Shown piece after piece: positions 23,314 to 35,477 of a DNA stretch of 64,000 nucleotides; positions within the stretch are counted from its first letter, which is position 1, and each line of letters opens with the position of its first letter. A program made the translations under genes and the position numbers. Source of the DNA: Pelobates cultripes (lineage: Eukaryota > Chordata > Amphibia > Anura > Pelobatidae); contig OW240916.1 of the NCBI GenBank assembly GCA_933207985.1, positions 81,400,291 through 81,464,290 on the forward strand. Direction: 5' to 3'. The notes below the pieces were generated by a model. It saw only the letters and a program-made list of their open reading frames with translations. It ran no database searches and had not been told where the DNA came from.

Positions 23314-24300
23314 CTCCACAATGCATGATTTAAAAGCACACTCCAAGTACCAAAACAACTCGAGCGTAATTAAATGGTTTTGGTGTATGTGACTGGCCCC
23401 AAGCCCCTTGCAGGTAGAGCCCACCTTTCTATTTAAGTACAGCAGGGACTCAGCACCATGCCGCAGACCCTGCTCCTTCAATTATGGGCCAGCCCTCGAG
23501 CCCTCCTTCCCCTGCATACCGTGCAGGTGTCCGTGTAGGTGCCGCCATCTTGTCGCAGCGGCCCCCAAGCGGAGGCCGACATCAAATACCGGAACTGAGA
23601 GGAGGAGAGGAGAGGTAGATGCCAGTGGCCCTCATGATGCTGCGGAAGCGCTGTGCAAGGTAAGCTATGACATTGCGTGTATGTCTTTTTGTGTGAATGT
23701 GTATGTGTCAGTATGTGTATCTGTGTGTGCGTATGTGTCGGTGTGTGAGTGCGTGTGTGCATGTGCCAGGGTGTGTATGTGTCTTTGTGTGTGTGTATGG
23801 GTCAGTATTTTTTTATGTGTGTATCTGTGTTTGGGTATGTCTGTGTGTATAGAAAACACAGATACAGACATATCTGACACATTGACATATGTGTGTCAAT
23901 GTGCTAGTGTCTGTATATGTGTGTATGTAAATTTGCATAAGTATGTTTGTGGCAGTGTATGTGTATATGTGCGTTCATCCCAGGAATCAAACACCAACAC
24001 TACATGCAAACACACCCTAGCAATTAAACTGGCAATATAAGTACACCACTGCATTCCAATGGCAACAGTTTACAAATACATGCCTACATGCACACGCACA
24101 TACTCCACACAAAAACATGATTACATTTAAACACACAATGCTCATAAATACAACCCCAAAGGATGGACAAATAGTAGACCCCAAGCTGGCATAGCATTGT
24201 GGGGGTTGTATGACAGATGGGGATTTACCTTTTGCCACCCTTGCGCTAGAGAAGGGCCCCAAAAATATTCTTGCACCAGGGCCCTCACTACATTCCTTCC
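23314..24300. other. Unclassified repeat with GT-rich core
   Basis: TTTAAAAGCACACTCCAAG near 23331 resembles a T2-like end but no partner was found. Then GC-rich DNA, a GT-rich low-complexity stretch (about 23660-23960) that opens cysteine/valine frames on both strands, and a tail with GCCACCCTTGCGCTAG. Probably a composite repeat; no gene. Confidence 0.4.
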
Positions 24301-24927
24301 ACCACTTCTTGCAGTCTCAGTCCTTTGTTCTCTGATATTTAGGAGTTCTATAACTTTATTTATGTAGGCCTATCCACACCACCCTGTCTGAGAAAAAACC
24401 CTTCCTATACAAAGAGTTTAATAGACTTAAAGAGTGAAAAGGGTCTACATTTTCTTGCTTCCTTTATTGCATATTGTGTTTAATTTAAAATTTCTTATCT
24501 CCTGCTCTATTAATAGCCTGCTACAGCCTATAATAGTTACCTGTTTGTGATTTAATTTCTAGCAACAGAAAAGAAGATACTTCTAAAGTAAACACACTGT
24601 GCAGTAAGATCTAATTGAAAAATGAAACTTGTTTTATGAAGACTGTGCAACAGCCAGTAGAGGTGTGGCTAGGGCTGCATAAACAGAAATGAAAGTGATT
24701 GAACTCCTAAATGGCTGATAATGGAGTAATGAGACTGTAGGGACATGATATATACACAAAAACTGATTCATTAAGCTAAAGTTGTTTTTTCTCTTAGTGT
24801 CCCTTTCTGGAGTGCAATGTAAGTAGTAGTACAGTGTCCCTTTTAAGTAGTGTATTTGGCCCCATCCCAATCATTTCCTAATGGTGCCTCCATGGAGAAC
24901 TAGAAGCTCCTGTATTGCTCTTGTGTC
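24301..24927. other. Unique non-coding DNA
   Basis: Nothing recognised. Confidence 0.6.
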
Positions 24928-25218
24928 CAGGGCTAGCTCATTGGGTGAGCATTATAGCTGATTGATCTCAGCCAATAATCTAAATCCTGCACTGTCAGGC
25001 ATAGATCATTGCATAGATTTTCCCGTTCTCATTGAGGAGGTGACTGGCAGATCCCAGGTAAATTGGGACTACTTGAGGTGGCATGTGGGCACTACTGGCA
25101 CCATATCCATTACAAAATCCTGTAGTGGCTATGGTGCTTTAAATCTTCCTTTAAAGTCATAAAGAGCCCTCATAAATGTCCTAGAAGTTAGACCTTAACA
25201 AATGGAAAGAGCCCTCAG
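24928..25218 (+). repeat. Dispersed repeat, copy A
   Basis: About 290 bases that recur in the same orientation at 38283-38568 with small differences (landmarks: AGCTGATTGATCTCAGCC, GTGACTGGCAGATCCCAG, GTCCTAGAAGTTAGACCT). Non-coding; superfamily unknown. Confidence 0.85.
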
Positions 25219-25338
25219 CTATCTGGGGGAAGCATAACTGGTGGGCAAACCTGGTTTCCTATTTCCGTTATATTTGATGATCTCTTTTTTTAATTTGGCA
25301 AAGTTCAGAAGTAACTCTTAAAACATGTTTAAACCATC

Positions 25339-25842
25339 TTAAAGGACCACTATAGTGCCAGGAAAACATACTCGTTTTCCTGGCACTATAGTGCCCTGAG
25401 GGTGCCCCCACCCTCAGGGTCCCCCTCCCGCCCGGCTCTGGAAGGGGGAAAGGGGTAAAAACTTACCTTTTTCCAGCGCTGGGCGGGGAGCTCTCCTCCT
25501 CTTCTCCGCCTCCGTTACGCCCTGCCTGCTGAATGCGCACGCGGCAAAGAGCTGCCGGCGCACATTCAGTCGGTCTCATAGGAAAGCATTTACAATGCTT
25601 TCCTATGGACGCTTACGTGCGTTCTCACTGTGAAAATCACAGTGAGAAGCACGCAAGCGCCTCTAGTGGCTGTCAATGAGACAGCCACTAGAGGATTAGG
25701 GGAAGGCTTAACCCATTCATAATTATAGCAGTTTCTCTGAAACTGCTATAATTATGAAAAAATGGGTTAACCCTAGAAGGACCTGGCACCCAGACCACTT
25801 CATTAAGCTGAAGTGGTCTGGGTGCCTAGAGTGGTCCTTTAA
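25339..25842. mobile_element. T2-like (Kolobok-type) MITE
   Basis: Ends TTAAAGGACCACTATAG and, inverted, TTAAAGGACCACTCTAG, with TTAA at both outer edges; 504 bases. A hairpin next to the left end pairs CACTATAGTGCCAGGAAAAC with its complement. Internal hairpins CCATAGGAAAGCATT / AATGCTTTCCTATGG and CTCACTGTGA / TCACAGTGAG are shared with the copies at 10255 and 44013. Confidence 0.8.
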
Positions 25843-25949
25843 TAATAATGACAGAGGTATAATCTTAACTTCAGAATATAGCAACACATCAGTTAACTTT
25901 TAAAAAATATTTTTATTCATGATGGATCTATCCAAACTAAAACATTTTT

Positions 25950-27245
25950 TTTTAAAAGTATGCAATTTTTGCGTCTTCACCGTAATTGATCCCAAACAAA
26001 AGACTTCGAAACCCGATCCACCCTTTCAAAGTCTTAACCACAATGCCAAAGTTAGGAATATTATTCAGAAACTCTGGCATCTGCTAAACGATACAGTATT
26101 GAAGGAGATTCTACAATTATCACCAAAATTTGAACATAGAGGTCTACCCAAGGAGGGTAAAGGTATAAATGTTTTTTTGGCTGTGGCAGATGCAAAGTAT
26201 GCTTAATTACAAACTCTAAAAGATGTCATATTATACAATATGCAGTTAATGGCCATAGCTATATTAGAAAGTGCATTACTTGTCACTCTAGTGGTGTTGT
26301 GTACATGCTCACATGCACATGCGGCCTTAAAGGATCACTATAGGGTCAGGAACACAAACATGTATTCCTGACCCTATAGTGTTAAAACCACCATCTAGCC
26401 CCCCTGGGCCCCTCATGCCTCCATAAATATAGCAAAATGTTACTGTATTCAAGCCTGAAGCTGTAACTCTGCATGCTGTTTGCCTCAGAAAAACAAGCAG
26501 TCATCTGACATCATCAGAAGTGGTAGCCTGATGCAATCACAGTGCTTCCCCATAGGATTGGCTGAGACTGACAAAGAGGCAGATCAGTGGCAGAGTCAGC
26601 ACAATTCAAACACAGCCCTGGCCAATCAACATCTCCTCATAGAGATGAATTGAATCAACAAATCTCTATGAGGAAAGTTCAGTGTCTGCATGCAGAGGGT
26701 GGAGACACTGAATGTTTGGATGCATTTTAGGCAGCCATGAGTCAGGAAGGATCTCTAACAGCTATCTGAGGAGTGGCCAGTGAAGTTATCACTAGGCTGT
26801 AATGTAAAGACTGCATTTTCTCTGAAAGTGTTTACAGCAAAAAGCCTGAAGGTAATTATTCTATTCACCAGAACAAATTCAATAAGCTGTAGTTGTTCTG
26901 GTGACTATAGTGTCCCTTTAACTATATTGGGCGCACTATTAGACCTTTACGCACGAGGGTAGCGGAGCATGTATACAACATCAATTGTAAATTTGAGCAG
27001 CACCAGGTATCCCTTAATTTTAAGAACTATCACAATGCCGATCCATCTCTTCTGTAGTTTAAAGGCATTCAAAAGGTAAACTATGACTGGAGGGGAGGTG
27101 AATATATTAAGAAGCTGGGGCAGACAGAGATTAAATATATATTTGAATTTAACACTTTAATCCCACATGGACTCAATAAGGATTTTGAGCTCTGCCATTT
27201 TTTGGATTATTCTTTATTATTAATATTATATTATTTTCCCATGAT
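25950..27245 (+). pseudogene. Penelope-like element, C-terminal half with GIY-YIG, copy 1
   Basis: Penelope-like elements encode a reverse transcriptase followed by a GIY-YIG endonuclease. Here only the end remains. The region 25950-26206 reads PDPPFQSLNHNAK then KLWHLLNDTVLKEILQLSPKF, the block before the endonuclease. The endonuclease follows in two pieces: GVVYMLTCTCG ending at 26326 and YIGRTIRPLRTRVAEHVYNI starting near 26924, separated by a MITE. Then HNADPSLL, WRGGEYIKKL, and FEFNTLIPHGLNKDFEL near 27140-27195, the usual C-terminal motif. No RT core is present, and stop codons and frameshifts break the rest. Downstream lies its non-coding end with a hammerhead-like motif. Confidence 0.85.
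26327..26921. mobile_element. T2-like MITE inserted in the GIY-YIG domain
   Basis: Ends TTAAAGGATCACTATAG and, inverted, TTAAAGGGACACTATAG, flanked by TTAA. The left subterminal hairpin pairs CACTATAGGGTCAGGAA with TTCCTGACCCTATAGTG. The element sits exactly between the GVVY half and the YIG half of the Penelope endonuclease; the flanking codons join in frame over a single TTAA. Confidence 0.85.
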
Positions 27246-28189
27246 ATTTTTCTGGTTATATTTCGTCTCCTTAATGCCCTAGCTGTTACATTATATATGG
27301 CACTTACTACTTTTTCACCAGTCATTTAGCCAATGATAGACCATTAATCTGCATTTCACCATGATTTGAATGTGGCTGTGTATATATCTAATTATATATA
27401 TAATTTTCTCTTTCTCTTTCTCGCTTGAGATTTTACTTGACAACTATATTTTTAGTATAATCAATGCTTTATTAGGCTGTCTGTGTCTAGTCATATTTTA
27501 TCTATTTTTTATTCAATAGTCTTCATGATATGCAAATTCGAGACTGTATAACCAATCAAATGAGAAGGGTAGGACACAATTTGCCCTTAAACTTTGCCCA
27601 ATTGTTCAATGGCCGATACTCACCAACGTCCTGACAAAGCCGCAAGGCGAAATGCGTAGACGCATGATGCGCTGACATCACGCTATGGGCGGAGCTTGAA
27701 TCATGTGAACTTCTCACTGAGAGTCTGTCATCTGATAAAGCTGTTTGCTAACCGAGGAGCAGAGAGGGTACTCACAAAGCACTAGCTGCCGGAATTCTTA
27801 ATCCTTTTTCCATACTTGGACCAGGTGAACATCGTTGGTGACATCCTCCTGCACTTGGCTATCTGCCATACCGGCTTGTGTGAGTAGTGGTGTCTTTAAA
27901 CCGCATACACTCACTAACTTGCATTCTGTAAGCAGCTGCACAGTTGATGTTTTTATTTGTGTTTTCTTTGTTTTGAATAAATTGTTATTACACATTTTTA
28001 AATATTTGTATATTTGCCATACAGACGATACTATTATCTATCTTTTGATTCCATTCTATGTACATGACTCTACATGCAACTTCATCTGAGTAATATTAAG
28101 TATTTCCATTTATATATTTTTACTCCACCAGCACTATGGGTCTGTGATTATTATACATTTATGCGCTCCACTTATATCTTCCAAAAAAT
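27246..28189 (+). repeat. 3' non-coding end (pLTR-like) of Penelope copy 1
   Basis: AT-rich 3' region with the hammerhead-like motif at 27627-27668 and a tail near 27970 (GAATAAATTGTTATTAC). No coding. Its extent to the right is set by the start of the second Penelope copy. Confidence 0.5.
27627..27668 (+). ncRNA. Degenerate hammerhead-like motif in Penelope copy 1
   Basis: CTGACAAAG (core CUGANGAG with one change) is followed by a stem GCC-GCAA-GGC, then GAAA (27649-27652), then a stem TGCG-TAGA-CGCA (27653-27664), then GATG that can pair with CGTC just before the core. Penelope-like elements are known to carry hammerhead ribozymes in their terminal repeats. The G of the core is changed to A, so this copy is probably inactive. 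Confidence 0.5.
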
Positions 28190-31065
28190 AAATTTATTGA
28201 GAAAAACTATTCAGTGGAGAATCTTGATAAAGCTTTTAATATAGCAAAAAATAAAGATAGGAAAGAACTGCTGGTTTACAAGAAAAAAGATTATCACATA
28301 AATGACCCTCTAATGTTACCAATTATATTGAATTTTAACCCCTTAAGGACTGGACTGTTTTTGCGATGTTGTACATTTGCGACCAGGAATATTTTTACAC
28401 TTTTCTGGTGTTTGTGTTTGGCTGTAATTTTCCGCTCTCTCGTTTACTGTTCCCATACAAATTATATATTGTTTTTTTCAGGACAAAAGGGGCTTTCTTT
28501 ACATACCATTATTTATATAATCTCATGTATTTTAATTTAAAAAAAATAAAAAAATATGATGAAAAATTGAAAAAATACATGTTTTTTGACTTTTACTTGA
28601 AAAATCTTTTACTCATCTACAAAAGCGAATGAAAAAAACTGCTAAATAGATTCAAAATTTTGTCCTGAGTTTAAAAATACCCAGTGTTTACGTGCTTTTT
28701 TTGCTTTTTTTTGCATGTTATAGGGCTATAGGTACAAGTAGGATATTGCGGTTTCAAAACATGCATTTTAAAAATTTATCAATAGTGACATTGTAACACT
28801 ATTATCTGTCATAAATCTCTGAATAACACCCCACATGTACATATTTTTTTTAAAGTAGACAACCCAGGGTATTCAATATGGGTTATGTCCAGTCTTTTTT
28901 AGTAGCCACTTAGTCGAAAACACTGGCCAATGTAAGCATTCATATTTGTTTGTGTGTGAAAAAAGTAAAAAAACGAAATTGAACGCAAATTTTGGCCAGT
29001 GTTTGTGACCAAGTGGCTACTAAAAAAGACTGGACATACCCCATTTGCTATACCTTGGGTTGTCTTCTTTTGCAAATGGTATGCCATCATGGGGGTAATT
29101 CTCATTCCTGGGCTACCATACGCTCTCAAAGGCAACGTAACCAACCTGGCCATTTTCAATGTAAAAATATTTGACCCATGTATTTGACCTTGTAACTTTC
29201 AGAAATGCTATAAAACCTGTACATGGGGGGTACTGTTTTACTCGGGAGACATCGCTGAACACATATATTAGTGTTTAAAAACTGGAAAACGTATCACAAC
29301 AATTATATCATCAGTAAAAGTGCTGTTTGTGTGTGAAAAATGCAAAAAAAGTAACTTTCACTGACTATCATCGCTGTGATATGTTTTACTGTTTTGAATC
29401 ACTAATATTTGTGTTCAGCGAAGTCTCCCGAGTAAAACAGTACCCCCCATGTACAGGTTTTAGGGTGTCGTAGAACGTTACAGGGTAAAATACAGTGCTA
29501 ACAAATTAAATTCTCTGGAATTTCGGCCTGGGTTGGCAGGCAGGTCCCTCAAATTGCAATCAATAAAATTACTGAATTATGTAAAAATATTACATAAATA
29601 CGCACGTAGAATTTAAATATATATGCATATTTATATATTTGAAGTCTACGTGTATATTTATATAATTATTTATGTAATTTTGTATATGGGCGTATGTATA
29701 TTTCTTATTATTTTTATTTATTTTTATATACATAGATATATATACAAATTCATTCTAAGTGTATTTTGATATAAATATATATATATTAATTTTAAAATAC
29801 AGTTAGAATAAAATTTCATATAGCTATATAATTTTTTTAAAATTTTTTATTATTATTTTAAAATTTTTTTATTTAATTTAAATTACTTATTATTTATATT
29901 TTATAATAATATATATATACAATCTATATAGTTATTATATATTATATATATACGTGTGTAATTTAATTATAAGTGTATTTTTATATTAATATAAGTACAT
30001 ATTAATATAAAAATACACTTAGTATGGCATTATATATATGATATATAGACATATATTATATAGATATAATATATGTCTATATATCATATATACACATATA
30101 TAATTATTATAATTTTTTTTATTAACATTAACTTTATTTTTTTTTTAGATTTTACACTAGCAGGCAGCACTATGGACACCCATTGTGACCATGTGATCGC
30201 TGTGTTAAGCGATCACATGGCCACAGGGGTCCTAAATCAGTGTGGGGAGACTGTCTGGGCTGCAGGCAGTCTCCCCACACCGGGAGCAACACTGATCGCC
30301 GCCGGGGGAACGACGGCGATCAGGTAAGTAACGGAAACCGTTAGGACGGTTCAGGACCGTCATCGGTCCGCAATGGGAAAATCCCGATGACGGTCCTGAA
30401 CCGTCCTCGGTCGGGAAGGGGTTAATAATAAAAACAAGTGTATGAAAAAAATAAAATAAATAAACATTGGCATATCTTAAAACAAGATGATCTCCAAAAA
30501 GCCCCTAGTTTTAAAAGCATCCTTACAAAGAATTACACAAGAAATTAACCAAAAAATAAAACAGTTTTTTTTTATCTAAGCCAAAAGGCTTTTTCAAATG
30601 TAATACATGTATAGTTTGCAGGACTACAGATTCAACAATTAAATCAAAAACAACCCAGTTTGTTTGCACTAACACAAGTAAATCATACCCCATTAAGGAC
30701 TTTATCGGATGCAAAATGAAAATTGTGATATATATGTTGGAATGTCTGTGTATACAGTACATAGGCATGACTACAAAGATGCCTAAAGATACAACTAGCA
30801 GAACACTGTCGGAATATAATTAAAGGATATGAAAACCACTCAGTGTCAAAACATTTTATTAAACATAATAAAAACCCCAAATTATTAAAATGCATTGGAT
30901 TTGAAAAATGTAATATTCCCTGGAGAGGTGGAGATAGGAGAAAAATCCTGGGCAAAAAGGAAATGCATTGGGTTTTCCAGATGAAAACCCTCTCCTCAGA
31001 TGGCCTAAATGGCCTAAATTTGATCTTTTTAATTTCCTGTAATTGGTATATTGCTTGCACATCCA
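28190..31065 (+). pseudogene. Penelope-like element, C-terminal half with GIY-YIG, copy 2
   Basis: A second, more diverged copy in the same orientation. 28205-28334 reads ENLDKAFNIAKNKDRKELLV, a block just before that kept in copy 1. The frame stops at a TTAA where a 2.1-kb element enters and resumes at 30426 with INKHWHILKQDD. The endonuclease follows with VIYMLEC and QYIGMTTK near 30730-30775, then KHFIKHNKNPKLLKC (30850-30895), PWRGGDRRKIL, and the C-terminal LSSDGLNGLN near 30990-31020. Frameshifts and stops are numerous. It is unrelated in reading to any host gene. Confidence 0.8.
28335..30425. mobile_element. piggyBac-like non-autonomous element made of hairpins
   Basis: Ends TTAACCCCTTAAGGAC and, inverted, TTAACCCCTTCCCGACC, giving TTAA targets followed by CCC, as in piggyBac-type elements. 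No transposase. The interior is a string of palindromes: 28880-29045 (GTCTTTTTTAGTAGCCACTT and its complement), 29205-29465 (CGGGAGAC...GTCTCCCG, GTACATGGGGGGTACTG and its complement), an AT-only palindrome near 29960-30090, GCGATCACATGG with its complement near 30190-30225, GGGGAGACTG with its complement near 30243-30280, and GGACGGTTCAGGACCGTCAT with its complement near 30342-30405. It splits Penelope copy 2 at a TTAA. Confidence 0.8.
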
Positions 31066-31824
31066 TTTTTCGATTTTTTTTTTTACTTTTATTTTTTTTT
31101 TCAATTTTATATTTTTTTAATTTTATTTTCTGTTTTCTATTTTTTTAGATATCATTTTTAATTTTCATATTTATTCTTATTATCTTTGTCATTCACACCT
31201 TATTATAGTGTTCAAAATAATGTTTTCCATTATTTTATATTATTTTTAATTGTTTTTTTTCTATTTTATTCCTTTTTTATAAACTATTCATAATATATTG
31301 TATTCTACAGGAAATAGCATATTTATGTTTTATACTCTTAAACTGTGTCTCATTATTTAATCTATTATCCCTTTCCTCTACCAAGATGATCTACCTTACT
31401 CTCCACATCTCCATATTCCCTATCTAATATGGCGTCAGGGTTAACTCCATTGGTCTTTAAAATGTGGGCCACGCCCCCATCCATATGCTATGACTTTAGA
31501 GTGCTGATATTGTGTAAAACTACACTTCTCAAGACTCTTTTCACGGAACGCACATGTATTTACGCACGTCCCGTGTCATTGTTGCAAGCTAGAGTTCCCA
31601 AGATTCTATTCACAGGACGAGCACATATTCACGTAAGTCACGCGACCTGCTCCCATGATCATATGGTGTGCACGCACATACGCACGCCTCATCCCACGAG
31701 ATCCTATTCGCGGGACGTGCACATACATACGCAAGTCTCACGACCCACCTCCATGCCTCATAGACATGTACGATTGATAGCACGCCCTACGATGCATCTG
31801 GGAAATGCACTCCTGTTTGCACAT
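31066..31824 (+). repeat. 3' non-coding region of Penelope copy 2, left part
   Basis: T-rich DNA, then from about 31425 a section with three related blocks (AAGACTCTTTTCACGGAACG near 31531, AAGATTCTATTCACAGGACG near 31600, GAGATCCTATTCGCGGGACG near 31698), each followed by CACAT-type and ACGCA-type words. It is cut by the solo LTR at 31825 and resumes at 37027. Confidence 0.5.
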
Positions 31825-32246
31825 TGTAACGGATCACCTAGCACCCCGACTGGGTACCTCCGTTGAAGGATGCTCCTAGTGCTTACAGAGGACTCCAAGC
31901 GCTCCGCAGACACCACAACCACCGAAGACCCCACGAACCGCCGCAGCTTGGTTGGAGTCTCGCCGTCTCCTACCCACCCTGGACCTATGACAAGGCTCCA
32001 GGTTCCAGTGGGTGAACCTCTCCTCCAAGAGAGTGAAGCAGGAACAAGCTCTTACAAGAACTTAGAAGTGATTATCCAAGGGAGCATGCAGAGCATAGCA
32101 ATCCCTTGCAGTGATATAGCAATTCCCCCAATAAGAGACAAGACTCTAGATTGAAGGTGAAGAAGAACTCTGGTTTAATGACACAAACTCTGCTTTTATG
32201 CAATTCTCTCATGCAAGAGAGACGCCCACAGACAATTATACAATAC

Positions 32247-32666
32247 TGTTAGGGACCAGGAACCAGACAGAGACAGAACTAGATGCAAAAACACCTTTAT
32301 TAATAAATAACAAAGAAATAACCAAAAGCAAAGTCCAGGAGGCAAGCAGGGGTCAGTCACCAGAGTGGGTAGTCAGACGAGCCAGGATCAGGAGAACAGA
32401 GAGCAGCGGAGTCAGGAACAAGGCCAGGAGCAAACAGGAAACACAGGAACAAGGAGACTTCTGGGGAACAGGAAACCACGCAAGGGCAAGGAGGTTCTGG
32501 GATTTGCTGCTTAAATAGGTTGAACTGATTAGCAACAGGTTTGATTACTATTCTCAGGTGAGTAACTGTGGCAACATACTGAAGGAGCTGATCGTTAATT
32601 ACAGCTGAAACCTCAGACACTGAAAAAGGAAGGGTGACTGTTTAAAACAGCAAAGAAACCCTGACA
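32247..32666 (-). repeat. 3' LTR of the chromovirus
   Basis: 420 bases, TG...CA, nearly the same as 35930-36355. The purine-rich GAGGGGGAGGTAC lies just upstream on the minus strand (32667-32680) and would be the polypurine tract. Confidence 0.9.
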
Positions 32667-33175
32667 GTACCTCCCCCTCAACGACTCCCCCCATCTCTGC
32701 TGGTGGGTCCGAGGCTGGAACCCAGGAGCATTCCTCTGGACCGTAGCCTTTCCAGTGCACCAAGTATTGGATCTGTCCTCTGAAGACACGAGTCAATGAT
32801 GCTGCGTATTTCATATTCCTCATGATTGTCAACCGGACGTGGCACTGAGGTGGTGTAACGATTACATACCAACGGTTTTAAGAGGGAAACATGGAATACA
32901 TTAGAGATGCGCATGTCAGGAAGGTCAAGTGCGTAAGCTACAGGGTTAACCCTTCGAAGTATACGAAATGGCTTAACGTATCGGGGTGCCAGTTTTTGTG
33001 AGGGAACACGGAGCCGTAGGTTGCGAGAAGACAGCCAGACCCTCTCTCTGACCTGATAAGTAGGTGCAGGAAGGCGTCTGCGGTTGGCCTGGAGTTTGTA
33101 GTTCTGCATTGCGCGTTGCAAGGAGTTCTGAACCTGCACCCAAGTGGAACGGAGTTCCCTGAGATGTTCCTCCAA
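32599..33175 (-). pseudogene. Chromovirus integrase C-terminus and chromodomain
   Basis: 32678-33175 reads ALEEHLRELRS-type entry, then AMQNYKLQANRRR, YQVRERVWLSS, KLAPRYVKPFRIL and VFHVSLLKP, the C-terminal region of vertebrate chromovirus integrases. A different frame (32599-32832) continues with [18 protein letters not shown], a chromodomain, which in chromoviruses steers integration to marked chromatin. The frame change between them is a lesion. The HHCC finger and the DDE core that should precede are absent: the RNase H frame runs straight into the end of integrase near 33200-33290. Confidence 0.85.
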
Positions 33176-33203
33176 TGCCGGTATCCCCTATGGCATGAAC
33201 GTA

Positions 33204-35477
33204 TCAGGCAACATGGAGGGTTGAAACCCATAGTTCGCCAAGAACGGTGGGAAAGCCGCTTAGCCTCGGAAAGATATGTAGATTCTTGTGGTCTGTGAGG
33301 ATGAGAATTGACACTGAAGTACCCTCAAGAAGGTGCCTCCATTCTTTGAGAGCTAAAATTATGGCTAGAAGTTCTCTATCACCAACCTGGTAATTGCATT
33401 CCGGCGGGTTCAATTTCTTCGAGAAATACCCGCAAGGATGTCTGGAGCTCTCTGGGTTAGGACGTTGAGACAGAAGGGCGCCTACTCCTGTCTCAGACGC
33501 ATCAACTTCAAGAATGAATGGTAAGGCAGGGTTAGGGTGTGCCAGTATAGAAGCAGCAGCAAAGGCGACTTTGAGAGACTCAAAGGCAGCAATGGCTTCC
33601 TGTGACCAATGCTGTGGATCTCTCCTGGTCATATCCGTGAGTGGTTTAACCAAGGAAGAAAAGTTGCGTATGAACTTCCGATAATAATTGGCGAAGCCAA
33701 GAAAACGCTGTATAGAGCGAAGATTGGTAGGTCGAGGCCATTTTAGTGCAGCAGAAAGTTTCTCTGGATCCATAGAGAATCCAGCATCTGAGATAACATA
33801 GCCCAAGAATGTGACCTGTTTGCAAGTGAACTCACATTTCTCCAATTTACAGAACAGATTATTTTCTCTAAGTCTTTGTAGAACACTAGAAACGTCTGCG
33901 TGGTGGTTCTCGAGAGATGTAGAATGGATAAGAATATCGTCAAGATAAACCACCACACATTGCTGCAGCATATCTCGCAGGACGTCATTTATAAATTCCT
34001 GCAAAACCGCCAGAGCATTGCAAAGCCCAAAGGGCATTACTAGGTATTCGTAATGCCCGCTCCTGGTGTTAAATGCGGTTTTCCATTTATGGCCCTCTTT
34101 TATCCGGACGAGATTATATGCCCCTCTCAGATCAAGTTTAGTGAAGACCGTTGCTCCCTTGAGGCGGTCAAATAACTCTTTGATCAACGGAATGGGGTAG
34201 GCATTCTTAATAGTAATGCGATTGAGACCTCTATAGTCGATACAGGGTCTCAACTCACCACTCTTCTTTTTCACAAAGAAAAAGCCGGCCCTGGCAGGAG
34301 AAGATGACTTCCGAATGAATCCCTTTGACAACGCATCGGTAACATACTCCTCCATGGCTTGATTCTCTGCTACAGACAGCGGGTAAATCCGTCCACGGGG
34401 AGGAATAGCACCAGGTTGGAGTTCGATACCACAGTCATACGGACGGTGTGGCGGCAGAACGCTAGCTTGACCTTTGTCAAATACATCTTGGAATTCTTGG
34501 TACTCAGCAGGCAAGGAAGAGGCAGAAACTGTGCCCAAAACTTTGACCGGTTTCCGGAGACAGGAAGATGTACATTGCTGGGACCAAGATAATATCTCAG
34601 ATTTGCGCCAATCAATTGTGGGGTTATGCTTCTGTAGCCAAGGGTATCCCAAAACAACCTGATAATATGGAGAGGAAATGACCTGGAATTGGATCGTCTC
34701 ATGATGTAGAGCCCCTACAGCCAGAGATATGGGCACAGTCTCCTGGGTCACGTGGGTTGGCTGTATTGGTCTGCCATCGATGGCTTCGAAAGCTAGTGGA
34801 GGGTTGCGAGGCTGTAAGGGTATAGAGTGCTCTGATGCAAATGCACAATCTATAAACAAGCCTGCGGCCCCAGAATCAAGCAATACCCGGGTTTTAATGG
34901 ATGAATCAGGCCAGGAGAGGATAATAGGCACCAAGGGTTTGTCCTCATTTATCTCTGGGTCTGCAGAAAGACCCCCCAAGATCTGCCCCTGACAGTATCT
35001 TGGGTGCGGGCTCTTTACCGGATGAATCGGGCAAAACTTTAACATGTGACCGTGGTGTCCGCAGTATAGGCACAGGCCCTCCCTCCTCCTAAAGGCTCTC
35101 TCCTCGACAGAGAGGCGTGAGAAGCCTAACTGCCTCGGCTCCACACCGACAAAGGACTCAGGACCAGGAGGCATGGGAGGTGAGGGAGGTTTGGGTGGGC
35201 AGGAAAGGCTTGGTGCCAAATATACAGGAGGCCTCCGCAGGCGCTCCCTGGATGAGGATCTCTCTCGGAGTCTGATGTCAATGAGGGTGACAAATGATAT
35301 CAGTTCCTCAAGATCTTTAGGTAATTCTCTGGCTGCAATCTCATTTTTAATAACATCGGAGAGCCCCTGTGCAAAGGCAGCCATGAGAATCTCGTTGTTC
35401 CAGCCACCCTCTGCTGCCATGGTACGGAATTCACTGGCATACTCAACAATAGTTCTCATGCCCTGTGTATTAGACAT
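33204..35477 (-). pseudogene. Chromovirus Gag C-terminus, protease, RT and partial RNase H
   Basis: A 757-codon open frame. In order: Gag end with VEYASEFRTMAAEGGWN; a CCHC knuckle CLYCGHHGHMLKFC near residues 136-149; aspartic protease LLDSGAAGLFID near 200; reverse transcriptase with FTKLDLRGAYNLVRI, MPFGLCNA and the catalytic VVYLDDILIHS near 500; RNase H with LEVDASETGVGALLSQ, YFSKKL and TDHKNL. RNase H then breaks off in a frameshift and deletion. It overlaps the upstream gag frame by a few bases in another frame, which looks like an indel, not a programmed shift. The long open RT frame suggests modest age. Confidence 0.93.

Noticed and set aside
23408..24040. 210-codon plus-strand frame with many C and V
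   Set aside because: The frame is mostly a GT-rich low-complexity stretch read in one phase; no domain.
31429..31866. 145-codon plus-strand frame
   Set aside because: It spans the Penelope 3' region and the start of the solo LTR, crossing an insertion junction with a target duplication; not a gene.
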